From the NCBI GenBank assembly GCA_023634235.1, contig JAMKCF010000166.1:1-64000 (forward strand): a stretch of 64,000 nt of DNA, in the 5' to 3' direction. Of this stretch, positions 53,690-64,000 are shown in pieces (within the stretch, counting starts at the first letter, position 1; each line of letters starts with the position of its first letter). Made by a program: the position numbers and the translations under genes. The notes beneath the pieces were generated by a model, which worked only from the letters and a program-made list of their open reading frames with translations, did not search any database and was not told the DNA's origin. Source of the stretch: Pisaster brevispinus. Lineage: Eukaryota > Echinodermata > Asteroidea > Forcipulatida > Asteriidae.

Positions 53690-53870
53690 ATGTGTCTGTT
53701 GGCAAATGCACTTAAACTGCCCACTTCTGTTCTGTCAGTATGACCCAGAAATGGGTCAAACCTAGGCAGAATCGGAGTAAAAAAACAACAAACCCCAAAA
53801 CAGTTTCCAGGTCAGCATGACCCAGAAAAGGCTCCAAATCTGTCCCAGGAGTTTGTAGAGAGCATGCTGC
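53690..53870. mobile_element. CACTCTAA-type MITE, reversed and degraded
   Basis: In reverse complement it shows TCTGGGTCATGCTGACCTGG and GACCCATTTCTGGGTC, as in the other copies. The ends are poorly kept, so the borders are approximate. Confidence 0.5.
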
Positions 53871-54710
53871 CACCATGTTACCTGACTGCAATAGCAATCA
53901 TAAATACTCATTCTAAATACTCTAAAATGCACCAATCTGTTCTGCCTGCCAGCCTCGTTTTGATTACGCTGATTTGAACGAGAGATGAACAAGATGGCTG
54001 CTCCATGATACAAGTCTACTGGCCTGGCCAGCTAGTTCATTACTTCCCAAAGCCTCAGTACATACAGTTTAAACCATTCCTCACATAGATTGTTCATATC
54101 CATAGTTGACATCATATTGTGGAGAACATTAGCTGTGGTTGGTTAGGCTTCTGTCTCTGAAGATGGCTGTAAATGAAAGGACAGGCAATAAACATCGTTA
54201 GCGATGTACAAATAGTACAAAACCATAGTGCCCTGTAACAGTATTGGTTGCATTACTTTTATACAGCAATATGAAAGTTGTTTGAAATTTCAAAAACATT
54301 TTCATAAAAAAAATCCTTCCCAAATTATGAATTTCTGTTAATTAATTGCTAATGTGAGAGTTTATGCACTCTGATTGGTTGACTACTGGTCACATGGGGA
54401 GTGTTAACATATGAAATAAAGACCAGCTCTGTGAACTAGCAATTAAATGACCCCTAAACAAGAATATTGATGTTTAAAAGTTCCATATGCACTGTGCTTT
54501 TTGTGCTGGAACTATCAAATTAGCTGTTTTTTTAAAGCAAATTGTTTACATGTTTTTGGCAAGGACAGCTAGTGCACTCGCATACCACGTTTATGCATGA
54601 ATGCACAGACAATGTATTGATTATAGGTACCAGCACATGAAAACAACTTAATGCCAAGCATAAAACTGAACACCAACCAAAGTGTTTAGATTTAAGGTGA
54701 ATTTAACAGT
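53871..54710. other. AT-rich non-coding stretch
   Basis: No exon, repeat unit or hairpin could be supported here. Confidence 0.35.
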
Positions 54711-55120
54711 CAGGGCTCAAATTTTACACTGGTCTGCAGGCCCGAGGCCAGTGGTTTTAGTGTCAGGCCAGTAAACCTCTGACTGGACAAGTCCAACGGT
54801 TTTGTGTTTGTCAAGTCCTGCAGTCTAGTGTTGTTTAATTGAATATCAATACATGTACCTCACTGAGTAAGATCCTGAACAGAAACAAATTATGTTCAAA
54901 TGTTGACTTTGAGTCTGAGCAATAAATTTCAATTCTATTAAGTATTAAAGTAAACTTGATAATCAAAGAAAAAAGGAAAAATCTTCTTTAACATGTCTTT
55001 GTGCAATTATTGGTCAAATAAAAACACTTTGATTCTGGTCTTGAAAATGTTTTTCCAAGTAAACAACTTGATCTACAAGCTCTGTGTTCCTGTGGATTTT
55101 TATCTCAAATTCGAGCCCTG
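54711..55120. mobile_element. hAT-like element, CAGGGCTC ends
   Basis: CAGGGCTCAAATTTTACACTGG at left is mirrored by CTCAAATTCGAGCCCTG at right, about 410 bases apart. CAGGG-type ends are typical of non-autonomous hAT elements. The interior is AT-rich and gene-free. Eight-base target duplications were not evident. Confidence 0.65.
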
Positions 55121-55682
55121 ACATGTAATTTTGTCCCAACTTACATGAAGATCCTATCTATTGGAAAATGTGAGCATACAAAAATGAAGTTGACATTTCC
55201 CTTGCTCTTTAGTGGCAAAAACATTTTGAGGAGCCGCTGTTAATGGACTCCACTTAGGCTCAGTCTATTAACAGTGGCCAGCCACCAACCTGGTCAATAC
55301 CATGCAGTAAATCCCAGCTCCTCACACAGCTAAATAAGCTAAAATTCACAATTTCAACACAATGAAGGTTCAGTTTTTACCAGTAGAACACTCCTTTGAA
55401 ATTTGAAGGTTTAAAAAACAACTACTTTGTCCATTACTGTATCTGCTGTCTGAATTGTAACAATTTGTTTTCAGCTGCAACCATTTTTAGCATTGATCCA
55501 AACTATTTAACAACATTTACTTTCTATAAAACAGTTTCAAAGATTAATTGTCAGTAGTAGATAATTTCAGCCAGCTCAATACTCAATGACTCAAAACAGT
55601 ACAGAGAGATTGACTTAACAGTCAGTCCCTCTTAGAGCTTAAGTTCATGCAAAAACAATATCCTAACATTAGGGTTGTAGTT
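55121..55682. other. AT-rich non-coding stretch
   Basis: Nothing supported beyond AT-rich sequence. Confidence 0.35.
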
Positions 55683-56314
55683 GAGTCACCTGTGTCGAGT
55701 CTGAGTCCGAGTCCCTAGTCACAAGTCACTTGGTTCGAGTTGGAGTCTCAAGTCACTTGGGTCTAGCCACTTGGTTTGAATCCGATTGCGAGTCACTTGG
55801 GTCAAGTCTTGAGTCCGGGTTCCTAGCCACTTGGTTTGAGTCTGAGTATCAAGTTACTTGGTTCGAGTCCATGTTCTGAGTCACTTGGGTCTAGCCACTT
55901 GGTTTGAATCTGATTGCGAGTCACTTGGGTCGAGTCTTGAGTCCCAGTTCCTAGCCACTTGGTTTGAGTCTGAGTCACAAGTTACTTGGTTCGAGTCCAT
56001 GTTCTGAGTCACTTGGGTCTAGCCACTTAGCTCGAATCTTATTGTCGAGTCACTTGGGTCGAGTCTTGAGTCCGGGTTCCTAGCCACTTGGTTTGAGTCT
56101 GAGTCACAAGTTACTTGGTTCGAGTCCATGTTCTGAGTCACTTGGGTCTAGCCACTTAGCTTGAATCTGATTGCGAGTCACTTGGGTCAAGTCTTGAGTC
56201 CGGGTTCCTAGCCACTTGGTTTGAGTCTGAGTACCAAGTTACTTGGATTGAGTCAGAGTCTGAGTCCTGAGTCAATTGGGTAGAGTCAAAGTCCAAGTCA
56301 TGAGTCACTTGTTT
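55683..56314. repeat. GAGTC/CTTGG minisatellite with 128-base higher-order period
   Basis: The basic phrase is about 12 to 20 bases, of the kind GAGTCACTTGGGTC. A larger period is visible: GTTCGAGTCCATGTTCTGAG begins at 55861, 55989 and 56118. Substitutions separate neighbouring short units more than units one large period apart, which is the mark of a higher-order repeat. Non-coding. Confidence 0.9.
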
Positions 56315-57000
56315 TAATCACTAAATAGTAAGAACACTTTAACCATTTCACTTAGATGACTGGAATGTAAACCAAATGTTGTAAAATAGGAATTGAAAAT
56401 GACAAACTTTGCTACAACACATTTAGTCTAAACTAAGTTCTGTAATATGCAATGAAAATTTTAGGCTCAGTTCTGGTTTTTGTTTTACCAATACCCCTGA
56501 CCCCCTCTCCAGAATGTCTTTATGCGACTAATTGCCTAAGCTTTAACTTTAGAGCACATCTATCTCCCCCCTCCCAGGGATAGTGAGTGACTAAAAGAGG
56601 GATCTATTTCCTGAGAATGCAGGCCAAAGGTAATAGGTCCCTCACTTCTGGTGACTCAAGGGCCCAAGAAATGTCAACAATTAATTCATTACCAATTAAA
56701 TCATAAGCATTTCAACACTTCAAGGAATGCTTTAGTTTCCCCAGTTGTGTTTTTTTTTTATTGTTGCTCACTGTTCAAATCATGAGGGGGCGCTGTATCA
56801 AGTCAAAAAGTTTATGTGTATTGCCTCGTTCGGGAACTATTTCCTGCAAATTATGCGTACCCGCATCTAGTTTACGGTGGCGCAAATCTCATGCACTAAC
56901 CCAACGTGACCATGTTTCAGCAAACCAGACCACAGAACTAGCAAGAGGTGTGTTTAAAAAATTTCTGTTTTGTGGGGCATGACAATTGTAACTGTTTTTA
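56315..57000. other. stretch with a GC-richer island at 56780-56950
   Basis: The island holds GAGGGGGCGCTGTA, similar to the GCGCCCTC motifs elsewhere, and a 73-codon open frame (56761-56982) with basic composition. No splice or domain support. It might be a 5' exon or promoter, but this is weak. Confidence 0.25.
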
Positions 57001-60000
57001 TTCCATTGTCTGATTGAAAAGAGTGAGCTTTTTGAAAAAGCGCAGAATACATTTTTTATTAGTTATAGGGTTTTGTCTTCGTTAGTAATTCTTTGTGCAT
57101 AATAGAATCACGCTACCAATTGTCTCATAAACTTGTTACAAATATTTATTTTACCAACATTTACATGATGACATTAAACATTTTACATGGGGTCTTGATT
57201 GAACATTTCTATTATTTCTTGTTAAAGTTTTAACCCCTACATACAGGCTTGAAACACAAAATCCAAGATGGTTGCCAGGTATGGCAACCAAATTGAGTTC
57301 CCACAATGCATTGACCATCATCACATGACACGTTACCACTAAATTGGTCATAAATTTGATCGGTTTTTAAACAAATTAGTTTTGTTTTCTCCATCAGTAA
57401 AATTTACTAGTTTGTCCATTTCTGAAACTGCTGTCAGAATTAGTTTTGCTTTGTTTTTTGCTGCATTTATTTTTGGCATTAGTTCTAAAAAGAGGAATAT
57501 CAGAAAGAGGAATATCAAACATGCAGTAACAAACTCCGTTGCAATAGGTGTTTTCAAAAAATATTGTATTCAATTATTTGTTTGTTATTTATTTGTTGTT
57601 TTTAAATAGAGACTAACTTAACTGTCATTCTCTCTTAGAAATTAAGTTCCTTCAAAACCTTATCCTAAAATGTGATTTTTTTTTAGCATTTTGCGGTAGC
57701 TCAGTTGACGCTAATTTGAAAAAAACCCATTGTAATTGCTGCCTGTTTCAAAATTTTTCCCCTTCAAAAAGTTGGAAGGGTGGTTGGCTAAGTTACCTCA
57801 GCAAGTTTGTTGCTGCAATTAAATATTTTTGTTATTTGTTGTGTGTGGTGCATGAAAATTTTAACTATTATTATTCCATTATCTGATTTTAACCCTTGCG
57901 TTAAAAAGGGTCAACAATTCTTATCACACCATCTAAGGCATATAACAAATTGATGCGCATTTCCTAAAATTTGTTACCTGTTTAAGTGACTTCTTTACAT
58001 GCCCCGCTATTGCCTAGACTGATTTGAGCATTTACATTACCCAGTAATTAAATTTTCCCCTTTAATTAGCTAACTTAGTGGCATGGAAACACCCGACTTT
58101 ACCCTGACGAGCGAAAAGGCCAATTATTTTGACCAAACCATCAAAAAAATAGTTTGAAAAAATCCTGTAAAAAAAACCCTCTAGGGTTGACCCCCCCCCC
58201 CCCCCCCCCTTGAGACACATAGACTGGTCCATTCTAGGATAACAATGAACTTGATCAGTTGAACTTTTTTTTTTTTTAAGTGAACAAATAGAAACTAATT
58301 AATTTTGTTTTTACACCAGTAATAAATTCCGTGATTTAAAAACTACTAGTTTGTACAATACTAAAACTTCTGTAAGAATTAGTAATGCTTTGTTTTTAGC
58401 TGCTACTAAATGGCATTTATGGCATTTATTCTAAGAATTTTAAATGTTTTGTAATTCAAAGAGTTTTTGGTGGTAGTGACAAAAAAGTAATGATTTATTA
58501 AATTGTCAATAAAGGCTAATTTGTTTGCCAGCTCATTACTCAATGCTTTTAGATCTTACACTCATTAAAAACATTTATCGTCAGAAGAAAAAGTCATTAT
58601 TTATTCATTAGATGAAAATATCAATTGAAAACATTGTCATTGCTGCCATTTAATTTTTTTAAATATTTATATTCTTCTTTTTTTGGAGGGGGGGGTAGGG
58701 TGCGGTTGCTTGGGTAGGACAACAAGTTTATTGCTTCAATGGTACACATTTTGTTGTGGTACATGGTCACTAAAGCAACAGGATAATTGAAGTAGAAAAA
58801 CATTTGAAAAAGTGTAAATTCTTTGCATAATTGGAAGTGTAGGGTTTGGATGTTTTTGTTAAATAATTGCGTTGTCTTTTTAGAATTATGTTTTTACTTT
58901 GCTTCATAAAGCTATAAACGCCATTACATTTTATTAGTTATAGCAAAAACTAAACAATTTTAGGGTTCATGTCATTTTACATAGGCCTACCAGTAGCAGG
59001 CAGTATATTGGTCCTTGGAAATAAGTAGGAACCTTAACATGTATCTGGGCTAACCAAGGCCTACTTGTACATGTAATGTAGGCTTTTGACTTTTTTAAGT
59101 CTCTCTATTAAAACTTTTTATGGTTTTTCCAAGGAAATTATAGTAAAAAGTTAAATAAATCCTCCCTGAAGTAACAATTTGATTGTTAAAAAAGAGTTCA
59201 AAATAAAATGTTTTTATAAATTTTTATTTTATAGTTTGTAAGTATATACTTTTTTTCTGACCTATTAATTTTGTTTTTGTTTATTATTTTTATTAATTAT
59301 TTATTTTTTATGTTTTAAAATTACTTCTTTGGGTGGTCAAAACTACCTGTTTGTGAATTTTTGAACCAGCTGCAACCGTTTTTGACACGAATTCAAATTG
59401 TTTACACTAAAATACTTCTAGTTAATGTGGTGGTTGGGCGGGGGGGGGGGGAGAAAGTTGTTGGAATGGCACAAACGTTGGGTCTCTGTGTTGGCCTGAT
59501 CATTTTAACCATAATTTCAATGGCTTAAAAAAAAATTACATTTGAATTTGTTTTTAAATTGCCTCATTATCTTTATTTAATTAAGTTTTGTTTTATTGCT
59601 TGTTGTTTGTTTGTTTGCTTTTTATGGAGCATTTAAGAAGTTTTAGGTCAAGATACACGAAAAATAAATAAATAAAAATGAATGAAAAAAAAAACCTCAA
59701 AAATTTGGTACTATTATTAAGAGTATTAATTTACTAGTCGTAAAAAAAATATAATTGAATTACTAAATTAGTAATTATTACGAATAATTAATATTCTACT
59801 TTCTCAAACAAATTGAAGCTTGCAAAATAAATATTCCACCAAAGATTAAATAATAATGTTCCACACAATATATCAAAGTATTTACCCTGAATAACTGGGT
59901 TGTTGTTGAGCTCAGCCGACACATTTCCAGTCATAACAAATTAACATAAACCATGTGCTCCTTCCACCACTGCAGTGTGTGGTATTGTTTACTTAAATAG

Positions 60001-60461
60001 GTACCCTGACTCACTAAGTATGTCATAGCATGCACAGCTTCAGATTGGAACCATGTTATTATGCTCTATTAATTATGTTTTTATATTAAATTATGACAGT
60101 TTTGTTTTAAATTGTTATACCATATTGTTACCTAAAATTATTCAAAAGGATTTTTTGGGGGGGTTTTAGAAATTTAAATTATTTTGAGCTTTTTCAGTTT
60201 TTAGAATGGACATTTGAAAATAGCGCCACCAATTGATCATGGCTTCCTTAATTTAATTGTGCATGCAGCATATATGAGATTTTTGTACACGCGGTTTGGG
60301 AAACTTAATTTTGTTATTTGAAGATTGTAATATAATTCGGAAATACCCTGAAGTTTCTTATGAGGAACAGTCATTTTGTGGAGTCAAAATCAGGTAAAAA
60401 TGCACTTTCTGGCTTATAGATTAAGGTCAACATTCTGCCTACATAATTTACAAATGATTAA
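57001..60461. other. very AT-rich non-coding stretch
   Basis: It contains a 19-base C run at 58191, a G run at 59440, and long A/T runs. CTGTCAGAATTAGTTTTGCT at 57432 and CTGTAAGAATTAGTAATGCT at 58370 belong to a diverged repeat, with shared neighbours such as ACTAGTTTGTCC and ACTAGTTTGTAC. No gene is visible. Confidence 0.45.
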
Positions 60462-60716
60462 ATGCAATTTTGTATGACATCCTCCATGCATAAACATATA
60501 TGTGTTCATTTTCCTTATTCTAACAGCAGAACTGGTGTACACATGTACACTGTCCTGTTCCATTATCAGGATAGTCATATTTTCAGTTTAAAAGACGACG
60601 GTTGGTATCAGTGGACAAGGAAGCCCCAGCTACATCCAAAGCCTAATCAAAGTTCGGTACTTTTAGTAAAGCGAATTTTCTTAAAAGTGACAATGTTCTT
60701 TAATCTTTTTGCGTAG
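60462..60716 (+). other. 84-codon open frame, possible exon
   Basis: The central part (HYQDSHIFSLKDDGWYQW) is protein-like and starts after TTATTCTAACAG, a reasonable 3' splice site at 60526. The flanks of the frame are not protein-like. No family is recognised, so this could be an exon or chance. Confidence 0.25.
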
Positions 60717-61029
60717 ATTGTCATTAAACCGCGTTGGCCCTATTTTAACATCAGTTCACCTTTGGATATGTGCCCCTATAAATATGCAAACTGCAATATC
60801 TTTTAAAAGTGCAGAAATAAAAAATAACATGTATATGCAGCATGCTTTTACTATCCAGGCTTTCGTTTCATTGCAAAAATTTAATGAAAAGGATCAGATA
60901 CGTGAACTTAAAAATATAAATAAACAACACAAGACCATGAAGCCTTGGTACCGATGTAATTACCAAAACTTATGATATCAATTAATTAATTGCCATACAA
61001 AGAAATGTGATAAAAAATGCAACAATGAA

Positions 61030-61400
61030 ATGATTTAAGAACAGATCAATAACGTGGTTAAGAATTGAACATGAATTGGGCCAAAAACATTGTTATTGGT
61101 TAATACAACAAATACAAGAACAGCCAAAAACGTGATTATTAGGTGTAAAAAACTGGAGTCAAATATTGGTCAATAACGTGAATATTGGTATTGTGTAAAA
61201 TGAAATTTTTGTGTCAATTAGCGTGAATACTAAGTTTGCATCACTTGATTCAAAACTTTTCAATAACCTGATTATTAAATGTGCAGAACACGCCATTGAC
61301 GGGGCAGATAGTGTCATTATGTGATTACATAATCACATAAAAAATCTTTTGATTTTGTATGTGATTATGCGGTGAAAACGCATTACTGCCTATCGTTAGA
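61030..61400. repeat. degenerate repeat of the phrase AATAACGTGATTATT
   Basis: Variants occur at about 61047, 61127, 61187 and 61260, 60 to 80 bases apart. They are followed by a palindrome, TATGTGATTA-CA-TAATCACATA, at about 61319. The copies are strongly diverged. Confidence 0.5.
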
Positions 61401-62180
61401 ATATCCTATTAGTGTTGAACATGATAAGTAATTAATGGGTTTGACGTTATTTTAGCTTTGTTTTAAGGCCAACATTGGGTGTGAAAAATGGGATTTACTA
61501 ACAAGTCAGTAACATAACCATCAGTTTATAACCACCAGATTGAAGAAGTGTTACAAAGGTTACGAAGTGTGTTAGCGTAAATGTTGATTCCAACAGCACG
61601 GAAAACGCACGAACGCAAATGGTTAATGCCTTAATGAAATTTGTTAACATGACTATGCGATAAAAATGCAATAACCCTTATAGCTCGATTATCCCATATG
61701 AAGAATGTGATTAAAACCAACTCAGTTTACATCTACACAAGCTACAAACAGTGTGTGATTATAAAGATCATGAACGGTACACAAAATGCACAGCATGCGC
61801 ATGTGTGTGTAGGCCGTGACCAGCCCACAGCACAGAGGTCACAGAAGTCATGAATATTCATCAATTAACTTGCTTATCCCAGTTAAAAACAAAAGTGCAT
61901 GCATCTAAAGCTCCCAATGTTAAAAGTTGTAACTTTTTTATTGATGTTTCAAAATCAAAAAAAAAAAATCCTATCATCTAAACACCGGCCATGCATCTTC
62001 AAAAGTATTCCAGCCCCGTGGTCCATCAGCTAAAAATTAACTGGCTTTGCCAAAAATACACCTAGTTTCTGTAAGAAACATCCCGTTAACCAACAAGGTA
62101 TGTATTTGAATCTGAGGTAGGATTGTAGTGTGTCTACATAGATAACTAATTCTTTGTTTTTGAAACTTTTTTTCTTTTAG
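61401..62180. other. AT-rich non-coding stretch
   Basis: More CGTGATTA-like scraps, but no supported gene. Confidence 0.35.
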
Positions 62181-62403
62181 ATTGATTTGTCTACATTCCC
62201 CATGACGTTTTGCAACATAAGATGTCGACACCAGCAGCACACAATATACAACACCAAGTTAAAGATGTAGAGGCACCACAGAAACACAACACACTTGGAC
62301 ATGTACTGACTCTATATGAACTGATGGAAACCATGGATGACTACACTGAGTAGTTGATTGTAACGATGACCAGAATGAACTGATCACAACACAAACCCAG
62401 GAG
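62181..62403 (+). pseudogene. exon-like segment with a frame break
   Basis: TTTTTTTCTTTTAG precedes it and CAGGAG followed by GTAACC ends it. From 62186 one frame reads FVYIPHDVLQHK, then from the ATG at 62222 MSTPAAHNIQHQVKDVEAPQ and on to MDDYTE and TAG at 62351. From 62356 another frame reads DCNDDQNELITTQTQE up to the splice site. Both halves are acidic and protein-like. The protein is unknown. It is a decayed or mis-sequenced exon, or a short 43-codon gene. Confidence 0.35.
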
Positions 62404-62529
62404 GTAACCAAGGTCTGTGCATTTTAAACTCTTATTGAACTCATGTCCATCTCAGAGAGAGGTTTGCTGCATTTAATCTCAGAGCAACGAATCAAGAGAA
62501 CTTCACAACCTTTGTTAAGTGCTTTCCCA

Positions 62530-64000
62530 GATAACATTCATACATTGGGCCAACATTGGCTTTTGGTCTGCAATGTTGGCATTGGTATAGTTTGTATTAG
62601 CTTTTTGCATTGGCCTCATGTTGCCATGAACAGTGTTGGCAATATGTTTGTTTCTGACATTGGGCCAAGGTCATCCGAATCACATTGTCTTTCTGTCAGC
62701 AATCAATAAAGCAACGTTAGATTTGCGAAAAAAAAACCCACAACATTTGGCAATGTGTTGGGGTATTGATTTTTGGCCAACATTGGCTGTAGTTCGACAA
62801 TATAATAATGGTTTTACGTTGACAATCAATGTTGAGCCAACGTTGGTTATAAGTGGTAAAGCAGTATCAACATTGTGTTAGTTTGCAACGTACATGACGT
62901 AGGACCAATGCTGGCTCCAAGTGAGCAACACATGTAATTCCTACGTACGTTTAGGGTTTTTGTTAAAATGCATTAGATGGGAATAAGTTTTATGCCATCG
63001 TGTTCCTTATGAAATTTATTAGTATGAAAAACATCAGGTGTCAAATTACGGTAATTCAAAGCTTATTCCTTTAAAAATTCATATCTCCTGAACCATGTCG
63101 TAAAGTCGTATTGTTTGTGTTGTTTTGTAGCTTACAACAATTGCAACAATTTTTTCAAACAATGATCTCACTTTGACCTTTACTTCCGGTCCAAACAGAA
63201 AGCTCAAAACTTTCAAACCATTGTGTTAGTTTGCAACGTACATGTAGGACCAATGCTGGCTTCAAGTTGACATTGGTTTTATGTCCGCTATCATTGTTGA
63301 GCCAACATTGGCTATTATTGGGAAAGTAATATAAACATTGAGTTGGTTTCTGATGTAGGACCAATGTAATGTTGTTTCTAGGTCAGCATTAAGGGGCCGT
63401 TCACAATTATCAACATTTTCATGAGCCCACAAACCTCACGCTGGGGTGGGGGGAGGGGGTCAATGCCCGCCGTACGCTTTTTCCCTTTTCTTTAATTTCA
63501 ATATGTTTTCTCGCCCGTTAATGCCCGCCTAACGCTTTTTTTGTTTTTTAAATGTCGATCTGTTTTCTCGCCCGTCGCCACAGCCGATGCCAAGCGACCA
63601 CTGGCCAAGACGGTCGCGCCCCACGCCAGGCCCTGCATCGCATCCCATGAACGTATTGTGTACAGCATGCACGGCATTGTCCTACACACGTACATGTACA
63701 TGAAAATGTACTGTTTGTACGTACATGAATAGTCCGTATCCACTGCGTGTTTTTAATGGCCGGCCACGCCCATGCACACACAATCAGACATACATCCCAC
63801 ACGCACTAACAAGACTGCCTGGACAAGTTCATTTTATGTATAGGGTAAAAATTATCAAAATATTATAAATACACTGTAAACTAATCTGTTTCAAAGAGAA
63901 CATTTGGATAAAGGTTGTTTTTGCGTCGGGATAATAACAACCTAAAATCAATGTTGATCCAACATCAGTCTGGTAACGTTGTATCAACCTATCGTTTTGA
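62530..64000. repeat. field of degenerate CCAACATTGG repeats
   Basis: Phrases built on GCCAACATTGGC, GGACCAATGCTGGCTTCAAG, TTGAGCCAACATTGGCTAT and TTTGCAACGTACATG recur many times, with one clearer block duplication (about 62815-62930 and 63215-63380). The core is near-palindromic, so copies appear on both strands. The field continues to the right edge (ATGTTGATCCAACATCAG). The interval 63400-63950 is mostly free of it. Confidence 0.7.
63462..63577. repeat. 58-bp tandem duplication
   Basis: AATGCCCGCCGTACGCTTTT through TTTTCTCGCCCGTT is repeated directly as AATGCCCGCCTAACGCTTTT through TTTTCTCGCCCGTC. The block is GC-richer than the flanks, as is the following 100 bases. Confidence 0.8.

Noticed and set aside
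1..64000. CRISPR arrays, bacterial operons or riboswitches
   Set aside because: Sequence character, splice signals, MITEs and a LINE end mark an animal nuclear genome. The tandem repeats have no spacer structure.

Overview
This is an AT-rich, gene-poor piece of nuclear DNA from an animal. It is built mostly of tandem repeats, miniature inverted-repeat elements (MITEs) and retroelement fragments. A marine invertebrate deuterostome, most likely an echinoderm, is the best guess. The reasons are a compact immunoglobulin-type receptor family with tyrosine-motif tails, many short palindromic MITEs, a LINE end with a short simple-repeat tail, tRNA-headed SINE-like units and TTAGGG telomere-type repeats. 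This assignment is inference; no single sequence proves it.

Layout. 1-2747: almost nine apparently identical copies of a 314-bp satellite that runs off the left edge. 2748-9986: AT-rich non-coding DNA with a long inverted-repeat element, a 400-bp direct repeat present twice, and a SINE-like unit. 9987-16042, minus strand: a tandem duplication of an immunoglobulin-superfamily receptor gene. The first copy (9987-11795) is an uninterrupted 602-codon gene with signal peptide, three Ig domains, a membrane segment and a tail with two ITIM-type motifs. The second copy (13659-14843) shares a 416-bp identical block with it but is joined out of frame to the 3' end of a third paralogue (13162-13692), which carries its own membrane segment and tail. 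16518-23962: a 7.4-kb minisatellite of 57-bp and 33-bp units. 24-33 kb: MITEs, a LINE end, a perfect 42-bp-arm palindrome and exon-like fragments.

34053-36475 holds the most unusual signal: seven copies of a short hairpin whose stem sequences differ between copies in a way that keeps the pairing. This looks like an undescribed cluster of structured small RNAs, possibly microRNA precursors. Around and after it lie three phase-compatible plus-strand exon candidates (36816-36924, 41282-41356, 43735-43775) and two minus-strand exon candidates (about 38.2 and 39.1 kb). 46950-50120 is a degenerate satellite that grades into TTAGGG interstitial telomere repeats. 50-64 kb is AT-rich DNA with further MITEs, a CTTGG/GAGTC minisatellite, one more broken exon-like segment (62181-62403) and a field of degenerate CCAACATTGG repeats.

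Only the 602-codon receptor is a confident intact protein gene. Splice-defined exons were judged by eye from splice consensus, phase and codon look, so their confidence is modest.
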